Assembly: GCA_016342585.1 (NCBI GenBank)
Contig: JAEINK010000009.1
Location: forward strand, 41,031 to 105,030
DNA length: 64,000 nt
Direction of reading: 5' to 3'
From: Spirochaetales bacterium
GTDB taxonomy: Bacteria; Spirochaetota; Spirochaetia; UBA9216
Shown piece after piece: positions 17,516 through 25,827 of this stretch. The translations under genes were made by a program, and so were the position numbers. Position 1 is the first letter of the stretch; the number at the start of each line of letters is the position of its first letter. Under the pieces are notes generated by a model. The model was given only the letters and a program-made list of their open reading frames with translations, had not been told where the DNA came from and made no database searches.

Positions 17516-18511
17516 TTAAAATCTCTTCACATAACCATGACAGTAGGGAAGAGTTCCTTTATTATCATAATAATCCTGATGATAATCCTCGGCTGGCCAG
17601 AAGGCAACTGCCTGTTCGAGGGTGGTAGCCACATCGTAACCATTATCCTCAAGGAGTCCTGTGAGTCTCTCAATCGTCTGCTTCTGAGTCTCATTCTCAT
17701 AATACACAACCGAAAGATACTGGGATCCAATATCCGGCCCCTGTCCATTTTCCTGGGTAGGGTCGTGGGTTTCAAAAAACAATCGTGCCAGAGTCTCGTA
17801 GTCTGTTACAGCAGGATCATAAAGGACCTCGATGGCTTCCACATGACCTGTTTCGGTATAGGAGACCTCTTTATATGTGGGGTAGGCTTTTTCACCGCCG
17901 GTATAACCAACAGTCGTTCCAAGCACACCATCAACCTTACTGAAAAAGTATTCAACACCCCAGAAACACCCACCAGCAAATACAGCCCTGCCGGTTTCTC
18001 CCGCAGCAGGAATAAATCGCATGGAGACCGAGTTTACACAATGCCGTGTGTTTGTATCAGTAAACCCTTCACCGGTAAAAACATGTCCTAAATGGGCTTC
18101 GCAGGTGCTGCAAAGAATTTCGGTTCTACGACCATCCGCATCGGTCCTTTTCAGGACCGCACCTTCAATCTCATCATCGAAGGCAGGCCAGCCGCATCCC
18201 GAATCAAACTTCGATGTACTATTATAAAGGGGTTCGCCGCATCTTCTGCACACATAGATACCATCTTCATAATGCTTGTCGTATTCTCCGGTGAAAGCAT
18301 ATTCGGTCCCCTTATTTTCAATGACCTGCAGCTCAACATCGGTCAATCTTGCGTTCAGTATCTCTTTCATCCTGATATCCACCTCCTGAAAGTTATCGGT
18401 GTCAGCACCATCGATACCCCGTTCACTCACCTCCTCACTGTTCCCTCCGGCAAAGAGAGTTGGTATAGAAATAATGACCAGTATAATCAATAGTACAAAT
18501 ATCTTCTTCAT
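17516..18511 (-). CDS. msrBA: Exported methionine sulfoxide reductase, MsrB-MsrA fusion
   Basis: Repairs oxidised methionine (both S and R sulfoxides). A signal peptide (residues 1-21, ending LFAGG) sends it across the inner membrane. MsrB spans about 50-168 with zinc Cys pairs C88/C91 and C134/C137 and catalytic Cys158 (RHCVNSVSMRF). MsrA spans about 175-331 with catalytic Cys182 (GGCFWG). The MsrB-first order is the less common fusion. GAGG precedes the ATG. It is divergent from the pyruvate dehydrogenase operon. Fits periplasmic oxidative repair in an anaerobe exposed to oxygen. Confidence 0.93.
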   Translation of the reverse strand: MKKIFVLLIILVIISIPTLFAGGNSEEVSERGIDGADTDNFQEVDIRMKEILNARLTDVELQVIENKGTEYAFTGEYDKHYEDGIYVCRRCGEPLYNSTSKFDSGCGWPAFDDEIEGAVLKRTDADGRRTEILCSTCEAHLGHVFTGEGFTDTNTRHCVNSVSMRFIPAAGETGRAVFAGGCFWGVEYFFSKVDGVLGTTVGYTGGEKAYPTYKEVSYTETGHVEAIEVLYDPAVTDYETLARLFFETHDPTQENGQGPDIGSQYLSVVYYENETQKQTIERLTGLLEDNGYDVATTLEQAVAFWPAEDYHQDYYDNKGTLPYCHGYVKRF

Positions 18512-18576
18512 ATTATCACCTCATAGACAAATATAATAAGCCTTTCGAAACTTTCAAAGGTTTTCCTTTGTTATTA

Positions 18577-18593
18577 TTGACAATTTCAGTCAA
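18577..18593. promoter_or_regulatory. Short palindrome between msrBA and aceE (possible operator)
   Basis: TTGAC-N7-GTCAA, a perfect 5-bp inverted repeat, lies about 65 bases from one gene start and 80 from the other. Its first half also matches a -35 element (TTGACA). No regulator is identified. Confidence 0.35.
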
Positions 18594-18627
18594 CATTATC
18601 ATATTTTGAATATATTAAATTTTAAAT

Positions 18628-18654
18628 TTGAATTTTCAATTCTTACTGTATAAT
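18628..18654 (+). promoter_or_regulatory. Probable promoter of the pyruvate dehydrogenase operon
   Basis: TATAAT at 18649-18654 is preceded by TTGAAT at a 15-base spacing (TTTGAA gives 16). It lies 20 bases before the aceE ATG, which carries AAGGAGGT, so any 5' leader would be very short. Confidence 0.5.
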
Positions 18655-18673
18655 CTTAATAAGGAGGTAAAAA

Positions 18674-21367
18674 ATGGATAAAGAAGAAAAAAGAGTTCCC
18701 GAGGTGATAGATTCCGATCCCCAGGAAACAAACGAATGGATCGAATCCTTGAAAGGGGTTATAGAGTATGAAGGCCCTGAAAAAACCGATTACCTGCTGA
18801 GGGAGCTGACAGATACAGCCCGAAAAGCGGGAGTCAAAACCTCTCCAGGGGTGTTAAGCCCCTATGCAAATACAATACAAGCCGATAAACAGAAATATGT
18901 ATCAAAGGAAGACTCATTTACAGCCCGAAATGTGGCCGCCTATGTGAGATGGAATGCCATGGCCATGGTTGCCCGGGCGAACAAGGATGGCTCCGGGCTG
19001 GGAGGCCATATAGCAAGCTTTTCATCCTCTTCCGCCATCTATGAAGTAGGATTCAACTGGTTTTTCAAAGGGCCCGAGTCAGAACATGGCAGCGACCTTA
19101 TCTTTTTCCAGGGCCATTCGGCCCCGGGGATGTATTCCAGAGCCTTTGTGGAAGGAAGACTCTCCGAGGAGACCCTGAAAAACTTCAGGCAGGAGACAAA
19201 GGGGAATGGTCTCTCATCCTACCCTCATCCCTGGCTCATGCCGGATTTCTGGCAGTTCCCGACTGTCTCCATGGGGATCGGACCCCATACGGCGATCTAC
19301 CAGGCAAGATTCATGAAATACCTGGATAACAGGGGATTAAAAAAATCAGGAAACCGTAAGGTGTGGATCTTCATGGGAGACGGGGAATCTGATGAACCGG
19401 AATCCCTGGGAGCCCTCTCTCTGGCGGCCCGGGAAAAACTTGACAACCTCATCTGTGTCGTAAACTGCAACCTTCAGCGACTTGACGGGCCGGTAAGAGG
19501 CAATGGAAAGATTATTCAGGAGCTGGAAGGAAAATTTAGAGGTGCCGGCTGGAATGTCATAAAAGTCATATGGGGTACCGAGTGGGATGACATTCTCAAG
19601 AGGGACAGCCGGGGAATCCTCCTTAAGAAACTGACGACTATGGTTGATGGTGATTTTCAGACTATTAGATCCAGAGGGCCTGAGTATCTGAGAGAAAAGA
19701 TTTTTGGTTCCGATCCCTATCTTTCAGACCTGGTTAAGGATAAATCGGATAAAGAACTCTGGCAGATGACCCGGGGCGGTCATGATCCCCGGAAGATATA
19801 TGCGGCCTTTGATCAGGCTGTGAACCATAAAGGCGAACCGACTGTCATTCTTTTTAAGACAGTGAAAGGCTATGGAATGGGCAAAACCGGAGAGGCATCC
19901 ATGGGGACCCATAACCAGAAAAAGATGGACAAGGAGTCGCTGATAGCCTTCAGGGATAGATATCATGTTCCCCTTGAGGACTCCCAACTGGAAACTATGC
20001 CCTTTATCCGGCCTCCCGCCGGCAGCAGGGAGGATGAGTTTATTAAGAAACAACGAATAGCCATGGGAGGTCCTGTCCCCTATAGAAACCCCGGAAGTGA
20101 ACAATTAACCATACCGGGGCTTGAAGCCTTCTCGGGACTCCTTGAATCCTCGGGAGAGCGCGAACTCTCCACGACCATGGCCTTCGTCAGACTCCTGGGA
20201 AAACTCATCAAGGATAAAAAGATTGGCAAACGTATAGTTCCCATTGTCCCCGACGAGGCAAGAACATTTGGAATGGAGGGACTCTTCAGGCAGATTGGCA
20301 TCTATGCTCCAACAGGCCAGCTCTACGATCCCCAGGACTCGGATTCACTCATGTGGTACAGGGAAGATAAAGCAGGACAGATCCTGGAAGAGGGAATCAC
20401 CGAAGCAGGAGCCATCTCATCCTGGATCGCATCAGCAACCTCCTATTCGACTTATGATTTAACAACCATCCCCTTCTACACCTTCTACTCCATGTTCGGC
20501 TTTCAGCGCGTGGATGATTTCATCTGGGCAGCCGGTGATTCAAGGGCAAGGGGTTTTCTTATGGGAGCCACTGCCGGGAGAACCACTTTAAACGGGGAAG
20601 GCCTCCAACATCAGGATGGACATGGACTGCTAATAGCCTCAACTCATCCCCGGTGCATGGCCTATGACCCGACCTACTCATATGAACTGGCTGTGATTAT
20701 CCAGAATGGCCTAGAAAGGATGTACGAAAAAAAAGAGGATATCTTCTATTACATAACCCTTATGAATGAAAACTATACCCAGCCGGCCCTTCCCGCAGGT
20801 GTCAGCGAAGGTATACTGAAAGGGGGATATCTTCTGAAAAATGAACCCTCCCCCAAAGTGAAAGGGAATAAAACAGTCCAGCTCATGGGCAGTGGGACGA
20901 TCCTCAGGGAAGTCCTCGCCGCAGGTGAAATTCTGAAAGAGGATTATAAGGTAGATGCTGAAATCTGGAGTCTACCCGGAATAAACCAGCTCCACCGGGA
21001 TGGGGTGGAAATAGAAAGATTCAATCTCTTAAACCCGGATAGGCCGGAAAAACTACCCTACCTCACCAAAATTATGAGCGGTCATGAGGGGCCTGTTGTC
21101 ATAAGCACCGATTATATACGAGCCTACACCGAACAGATTCGCAGGCTGATTCCCAACAAGAGTATCACAATCCTGGGAACCGATGGTTTCGGACGAAGCG
21201 GGATGCGGGAAGACCTCAGATCATTCTTTGAAATTGACAGATACTTTATTGTTATATCGGCCCTGAAAAGTTTGGCAGACTCCGGAGAGATCGACCGAAA
21301 AATAGTGAAGGAAGCCCTCAAAAAATTCGGAATCCGCAAGGATAGACCGGATCCGGTGCTTAATTAG
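18674..21367 (+). CDS. aceE: Pyruvate dehydrogenase E1 component (homodimeric, AceE type)
   Basis: Decarboxylates pyruvate with thiamine diphosphate and transfers the acetyl group to lipoyl E2. At 897 residues it is the single-chain E1. The ThDP motif runs from MGDGESDEPES to an NCNLQRLDG segment (about residues 235-275), and the C-terminal half shows TAGRTTLNGEGLQHQDGHG. Strong ribosome site (AAGGAGGT). The following genes encode E2 and E3, completing the complex. A homodimeric E1 is typical of proteobacteria, so its presence here in a probable spirochaete is worth a phylogeny. Confidence 0.96.
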   Translation: MDKEEKRVPEVIDSDPQETNEWIESLKGVIEYEGPEKTDYLLRELTDTARKAGVKTSPGVLSPYANTIQADKQKYVSKEDSFTARNVAAYVRWNAMAMVARANKDGSGLGGHIASFSSSSAIYEVGFNWFFKGPESEHGSDLIFFQGHSAPGMYSRAFVEGRLSEETLKNFRQETKGNGLSSYPHPWLMPDFWQFPTVSMGIGPHTAIYQARFMKYLDNRGLKKSGNRKVWIFMGDGESDEPESLGALSLAAREKLDNLICVVNCNLQRLDGPVRGNGKIIQELEGKFRGAGWNVIKVIWGTEWDDILKRDSRGILLKKLTTMVDGDFQTIRSRGPEYLREKIFGSDPYLSDLVKDKSDKELWQMTRGGHDPRKIYAAFDQAVNHKGEPTVILFKTVKGYGMGKTGEASMGTHNQKKMDKESLIAFRDRYHVPLEDSQLETMPFIRPPAGSREDEFIKKQRIAMGGPVPYRNPGSEQLTIPGLEAFSGLLESSGERELSTTMAFVRLLGKLIKDKKIGKRIVPIVPDEARTFGMEGLFRQIGIYAPTGQLYDPQDSDSLMWYREDKAGQILEEGITEAGAISSWIASATSYSTYDLTTIPFYTFYSMFGFQRVDDFIWAAGDSRARGFLMGATAGRTTLNGEGLQHQDGHGLLIASTHPRCMAYDPTYSYELAVIIQNGLERMYEKKEDIFYYITLMNENYTQPALPAGVSEGILKGGYLLKNEPSPKVKGNKTVQLMGSGTILREVLAAGEILKEDYKVDAEIWSLPGINQLHRDGVEIERFNLLNPDRPEKLPYLTKIMSGHEGPVVISTDYIRAYTEQIRRLIPNKSITILGTDGFGRSGMREDLRSFFEIDRYFIVISALKSLADSGEIDRKIVKEALKKFGIRKDRPDPVLN

Positions 21368-21382
21368 AAAAAGGAGAATGTA

Positions 21383-22660
21383 ATGGGAATCAAAGAGATA
21401 AAAATACCGGATATGGGAGATTTTACGGATATTCCTGTAATAGAAATATATGTGGAAGAGGGTGAGACCGTTGAGGTAGATACGCCCCTCATAGCCCTGG
21501 AGAGTGCCAAGGCCGTCACCGACATTCCCTCCCCCTTTGGGGGAATAATCAAAGAGCTAAAGGTTGCCGAGGGTGATACAGTCTCAACAGGGACTCTAAT
21601 CGTATTGATAGAAACCGGCGAAGAGACGGCAAGCCCGGAAACAGGGGATAAGGCTGCTGATACTGCAGTTGAGACTAATGCCACGGTAGAAACCAATACC
21701 AGGAAAAAAACCGATGACCCTGCCCCATCCCCTGCCGACACTGAAAAGGTGCAGGAGTTCAAAAATGAGACTGCAGGGAATGAAGAAATCATCAACCTTC
21801 AACCCCCGGGAAGCATTTACCATGCCACACCGGCAGTAAGGCAGTATGCCCGGGAGCAGGGCGTTCAGCTATCCGAACTTAAAGGCAGCGGCCCCAATGG
21901 CAGAATCCTGAAGGATGATGTGGATAGATCAGCGGGGGCAAAAAAACAGGGAATCGGATCAGGCTTAAAGGATTCAACAGGAAGCCTGCTGACCGAAAGA
22001 ATACCCCTGACCCGTATACAGAAAATTGCCGCCCCCCGGCTCCTGAAAAGCAGTCAGACAATTCCCCATGTGACCCAATTTAACCAGGCAAATGTTATGG
22101 AGCTTGAAGCATTCAGGAAAGCACTCCCTGAAAAATTAAGCATACTTCCATTCATCATAAAGGCTGTAACTGCCGCCCTGGTAAAATACCCGAAGTTCAA
22201 CGCTTCACTCGATGAGGACGCTGGTGAAATCATCCTGAAGAGATACTACAACATTGGTATTGCCGTAAACACTCCGGGAGGACTTATGGTCCCCGTGGTA
22301 AAAGATGCCGACAAGAAGTCAATTTCAATCCTTGCCGGAGAGATATCCGAACTCGCCGAGCGGGCGAGAAATGGGAAATCGGAAGTTGTAGAACTGACAG
22401 GAGCGACCTTTACCATCTCGAGTCTTGGCGGGGTCGGAGGGACGGCATTCACCCCTATAATCAATCCACCGGAAACAGCTATCCTCGGGATTTCACGAAT
22501 ATCCAGGCAGCCTGTCTGGAAGGGGGATGAGTTCATTCCGGGTGATATGCTCCCCCTCTCCCTGTCATACGATCACAGGGTGATCGATGGAGCCGAAGGT
22601 GCGGAATTTACGGTTTATCTTTCAAGCCTTCTTGAAGACATCAGGCGTATACTACTTTAA
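21383..22660 (+). CDS. aceF: Dihydrolipoamide acetyltransferase, E2 of pyruvate dehydrogenase
   Basis: One N-terminal lipoyl domain (residues 1-77) carries the lipoyl Lys43 in LESAKAVTD. It is followed by an acidic, Thr/Glu-rich linker (about 78-135), a peripheral subunit-binding domain (HATPAVRQYAREQG through GRILKDDVD, about 145-180) and the catalytic core ending with the active-site HRVIDGAEG. At 425 residues it is the single-lipoyl form. It starts 16 bases after aceE, with AAGGAG. Confidence 0.95.
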   Translation: MGIKEIKIPDMGDFTDIPVIEIYVEEGETVEVDTPLIALESAKAVTDIPSPFGGIIKELKVAEGDTVSTGTLIVLIETGEETASPETGDKAADTAVETNATVETNTRKKTDDPAPSPADTEKVQEFKNETAGNEEIINLQPPGSIYHATPAVRQYAREQGVQLSELKGSGPNGRILKDDVDRSAGAKKQGIGSGLKDSTGSLLTERIPLTRIQKIAAPRLLKSSQTIPHVTQFNQANVMELEAFRKALPEKLSILPFIIKAVTAALVKYPKFNASLDEDAGEIILKRYYNIGIAVNTPGGLMVPVVKDADKKSISILAGEISELAERARNGKSEVVELTGATFTISSLGGVGGTAFTPIINPPETAILGISRISRQPVWKGDEFIPGDMLPLSLSYDHRVIDGAEGAEFTVYLSSLLEDIRRILL

Positions 22661-22674
22661 AAAAGGAGGAGACC

Positions 22675-24081
22675 ATGACAACGAAAAAAAAGGATCTGAT
22701 AGTCCTGGGTGGAGGCCCGGGTGGATATACGGCAGCCTTCAGAGCCGCCGACCTTGGTAGAAAAGTCACAATCATCGAAAAAGAGGAAAAACTAGGGGGG
22801 GTATGCCTTAATGTGGGCTGCATCCCCTCCAAAACACTGCTCCACGCCGCAGAAGTCATCGAAGATTCCGAGAGGATTTCAGAGGCAGGAATATATTTCG
22901 AAAAACCACGGGTGGATCTTGAGAAATTGCAAAACCATAAAAGTGGTGTTATATCCAAACTCACCACCGGACTTTCGGGACTGGCGAAGGCAAGGGGTGT
23001 CGAGATAATTCATGGAACAGGAAGTTTCAAAAGTAATACGGAACTACAGGTTGAATATGGAGAGGAGAGATCACTCCTTACCTTTAATGATATTATTATT
23101 GCGGCAGGTTCACGGCCTGTGGTCATCCCCGGCCTCCCCCATGAGGATCCCGCAATATGGGATTCTACAATGGCACTAGAGATAAACAGAATACCAGATC
23201 ACCTCCTTATCATAGGCGGAGGTATTATTGGTCTTGAAATGGCGGGAATATACAGCGGGCTGGGATCGAAAATAACGATCATTGAGATGGCTGAAGAGAT
23301 CATCCCCGCCGGAGACAAAGATCTGAAACAGCCTCTTCTGAAAAAAATTAAAAAGAGGTATGAAGGCATCCATACCGCCACCAAAGTAACCGGTATTACC
23401 AGGGAGGGGGATCTCCTGCTCACCACCCTGGAAGGGAAAAAAGCTCCTGCAATGATAAAAACGGATGCGGTCCTGGTCGCCGTGGGCAGGAAATCCAATT
23501 CGGACCTGATTGGACTTGAAAATACAGGGATTGCCGTCGATAAACGGGGCTTTATAGTGACCGACAGGAGACAGAAAACCGAGGTACAGAATATTTATGC
23601 TATTGGTGATATCACAGGGAATCCCATGCTGGCTCATCGAGCCGTAGGACAGGGAAAGACAGCCGCCGAAGCAGCATCCGGCCACTCCTCTGCCTTTACA
23701 CCCATGGGCATCCCCTCGGTAGCCTATACGAACCCGGAGATTGCCTGGGTGGGTCTAACAGAAAAGGAGGCAAAAGAGGAAGGGATTGAGTATCGAAAGG
23801 CCATCTTTCCCTGGCAGGCCAGTGGAAGAGCTTTGAGCAGCATGGCGGAAAACGGCTTAACCAAAACCCTCTTCGATCCCGGTACAGGACGAATTATCGG
23901 AGCTGGAATCACAGGAAAAAATGCGGGAGAACTAATCAGTGAGGCGGCCCTGGCCATCGAAATGGGGGCCCTGGCTGGCGATATAGGCGGAACTATTCAT
24001 CCCCACCCGACCTTGAGTGAAACCTTTGGTTTAACAGGAGAAATTGAAGAGGGCTGCGTTACCGATATCTTGAATACCTAA
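22675..24081 (+). CDS. lpdA: Dihydrolipoamide dehydrogenase, E3
   Basis: Reoxidises the lipoyl group of E2 with NAD+. FAD-binding GGGPGGYTAAF near residue 12, the redox disulfide Cys44/Cys49 in GGVCLNVGCIPSKT, a second Rossmann motif IIGGGIIGLEMA and the C-terminal catalytic HPHPTLSE are all present in 468 residues. AAGGAGGAG precedes the ATG. It is the last gene of aceE-aceF-lpdA; I see no convincing terminator in the 73 bases beyond it. Confidence 0.96.
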   Translation: MTTKKKDLIVLGGGPGGYTAAFRAADLGRKVTIIEKEEKLGGVCLNVGCIPSKTLLHAAEVIEDSERISEAGIYFEKPRVDLEKLQNHKSGVISKLTTGLSGLAKARGVEIIHGTGSFKSNTELQVEYGEERSLLTFNDIIIAAGSRPVVIPGLPHEDPAIWDSTMALEINRIPDHLLIIGGGIIGLEMAGIYSGLGSKITIIEMAEEIIPAGDKDLKQPLLKKIKKRYEGIHTATKVTGITREGDLLLTTLEGKKAPAMIKTDAVLVAVGRKSNSDLIGLENTGIAVDKRGFIVTDRRQKTEVQNIYAIGDITGNPMLAHRAVGQGKTAAEAASGHSSAFTPMGIPSVAYTNPEIAWVGLTEKEAKEEGIEYRKAIFPWQASGRALSSMAENGLTKTLFDPGTGRIIGAGITGKNAGELISEAALAIEMGALAGDIGGTIHPHPTLSETFGLTGEIEEGCVTDILNT

Positions 24082-24154
24082 AAAAGCTGACAGTGGAGAG
24101 GGTTTATATCAGTCTAAATTTTTCTTAAAAATCTGAATACAATCTCTACTCAAT

Positions 24155-24346
24155 CTATTTCTCAAAAACTGCCCAGAGTACCTGATAGGGGACACATCCG
24201 CATCTTTTTCCCATCACATCCTGACAGTTTTTAAATGCCCACCCTTCGGATTTCATTGTATCAATTACTTCCTGAAGCTGTGAGGGAACAAGTGTTCCGG
24301 TACAAAGACCGCCCTTAACCTCTACTACCTTAAATTCTGTTGCCAT
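24155..24346 (-). CDS. Small DUF4177-like protein
   Basis: 63 residues with the DUF4177-type pattern (FKVVEVK, then EVIDTMKSEGWAF) plus four Cys (one near residue 15, then NCQ, RCGC), which most DUF4177 proteins lack. AAGGAG lies upstream, inside the 3' end of the membrane-protein gene that it overlaps by 17 bases, so the pair is co-transcribed. Function unknown; the Cys might bind metal. Confidence 0.75.
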   Translation of the reverse strand: MATEFKVVEVKGGLCTGTLVPSQLQEVIDTMKSEGWAFKNCQDVMGKRCGCVPYQVLWAVFEK

Positions 24347-24905
24347 TGTGTTCTCCTTGTTTTATGAATTCAACTTTTTCTTCTCCGACATTCAATGATG
24401 CCAGAAGTTTTTCTTTCGCTTTATTTAAATATGGATCCTCTCCACCATAAGCTCTGAGTAACTCTTTGTATCTCTCTTTATATCCATAATGGGATAGAAC
24501 ATCCCTCGTGATAATCCTCATACAGGGTTCGAAAACCCCCATTTTAAAGAATTCAGCTTTATATCCCCTCTTTTCAAGCCGTAAAATAGAGAGGCGATAG
24601 TAGCGGTATTTTTTTTTATATGATGAGATAATCATGACAGCCTTAAATAAAAGGTAGGCAGCGACCATGAGGCAAATTACAAGTAACCCCCAAAACAGGG
24701 GTACAATACTCACATGAGGAAGGATGAAGATCGATACCCAAATAGAAATTGCAAAACCTGTAAGGTAAAGATTGCCGTAGAGATTATAATGACATATAAA
24801 TTTAAAGAAAAAATATCCTTTATTTATCAACATTTTCATAGATAGAATAAGTATGCCCCAACCTGAAGTAAAAATCAATTTTGTTACTGCTAAATGTTGT
24901 TGCAA
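24330..24905 (-). CDS. Small membrane protein of unknown function
   Basis: Two clear hydrophobic helices (around residues 46-66 and 68-90), then a basic cytoplasmic tail (KKKYRYYRLS) of about 100 residues. The start is uncertain: the frame opens at a TTG at 24905, but no ribosome site is visible there, and MKMLINKG at 24839 is an alternative. It is divergent from and overlaps the 5' flank of the GNAT gene. I do not recognise the family. Confidence 0.6.
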   Translation of the reverse strand: MQQHLAVTKLIFTSGWGILILSMKMLINKGYFFFKFICHYNLYGNLYLTGFAISIWVSIFILPHVSIVPLFWGLLVICLMVAAYLLFKAVMIISSYKKKYRYYRLSILRLEKRGYKAEFFKMGVFEPCMRIITRDVLSHYGYKERYKELLRAYGGEDPYLNKAKEKLLASLNVGEEKVEFIKQGEHNGNRI

Positions 24906-24955
24906 ATGTTAAAATGAACTACAATTTTAGTAACTTGATTGAGGAGGATTCAAAA

Positions 24956-25402
24956 ATGCCAAAAGCCAAGATATCACTTCAGGAAATAACAGAGGATACA
25001 CTCTCGGAAATTCTAAATCTTGAAGTCACTGAACAGCAAAAACGCTTTATTGCCTCAAATGAAAAATCTATCGCCCAGGCTCATTTCTCAAACTACTCCT
25101 GGTTCAGGGCTATTTATGCTGATAATACTCCTGTTGGTTTTGTGATGCTCTATCTGGAACCGGAAAAACCTGTTTATGAAATATGGCGATTCATGATCGA
25201 TGAAAAACATCAGCGCAAAGGTTATGGAAAAGAGGCTATGAAGCAGTGTATTGATTTCGTAAAATCTCTCCCCTACTCTCAGGAACTATTTTTAAGTATG
25301 GTACCGGAAAACGGTACTGCTGCTGCCTTCTGTAATTCCATGAACTTTATCTATACCGGTGAATGGCATGGCAATGAAAAAATCATGAAATTGGAACTTT
25401 AA
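24956..25402 (+). CDS. GNAT-family N-acetyltransferase
   Basis: Transfers acetyl from acetyl-CoA to an amine. The 148-residue product has the acetyl-CoA loop HQRKGYGKEAM (Q/R-x2-G-x-G/A) and a preceding beta strand WRFMIDE. The overall pattern, with SLQEITEDTLSEILNLEV at the start and VPENGTAAAFCNSMNF near the end, recalls spermidine/diamine acetyltransferases (PaiA/BltD). I start at ATG 24956, which has GAGGAGG 8 bases upstream. Substrate assignment is tentative. Confidence 0.85.
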   Translation: MPKAKISLQEITEDTLSEILNLEVTEQQKRFIASNEKSIAQAHFSNYSWFRAIYADNTPVGFVMLYLEPEKPVYEIWRFMIDEKHQRKGYGKEAMKQCIDFVKSLPYSQELFLSMVPENGTAAAFCNSMNFIYTGEWHGNEKIMKLEL

Positions 25403-25415
25403 AGAAAACAAAGGA

Positions 25416-25796
25416 TCAGGAATAAAGCTGTTCCTTTACCATATCAAGGAGACCCTTTACCGAGATCGGTTTCTGAAAGAATTCGGTATTTTTCCAGGTC
25501 AGAAGGGTCTCTATTTCAACATTTCGGGAATATCCCGAAAGAAGGATTACCTTAACATCCGGATCAATTTCTCTTAGTTTGGCAAAAACCTCAGATCCGC
25601 CCATTTCGGGCATGATAATATCCAGGAGTACCAGATCAATTTCTTCACTATTAAGGCGAAAGTATTTTAAAGCCTCTTCTCCTGAACTGAAATCCGATAC
25701 CTCATACCTCGACTCTTCAAGGATATCGACAACCAGGTCTCTTATGATCTCTTCATCGTCAATAATAAGGATATGTGGTTTCTTCTCAATTGCCAT
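25416..25796 (-). CDS. Stand-alone response regulator receiver (CheY-like)
   Basis: 126 residues forming a single receiver domain: acidic pair Asp13/Asp14, phospho-acceptor Asp59 (LVLLDIIMPEMGG), Ser87 and Lys109 (FFQKPIS). No output domain follows. It lies 31 bases after the RND pump gene on the same strand, so it may be co-transcribed with the pump. The cognate kinase is not in the window, except possibly the degenerate one at 46871-47443, for which there is no evidence. Confidence 0.88.
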   Translation of the reverse strand: MAIEKKPHILIIDDEEIIRDLVVDILEESRYEVSDFSSGEEALKYFRLNSEEIDLVLLDIIMPEMGGSEVFAKLREIDPDVKVILLSGYSRNVEIETLLTWKNTEFFQKPISVKGLLDMVKEQLYS

Positions 25797-25827
25797 ATTT
25801 TATTATCGGCACCCACCCACCGTTTTC

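Noticed and set aside
18674..24081. Open frames on the minus strand within aceE, aceF and lpdA
   Set aside because: They are antisense shadows without ribosome sites or family patterns, and the plus-strand genes are complete.
24082..24154. Intrinsic terminator after lpdA
   Set aside because: The only hairpin (TCAG...CTGA around 24110-24135) is imperfect and AT-rich, so I do not list it.
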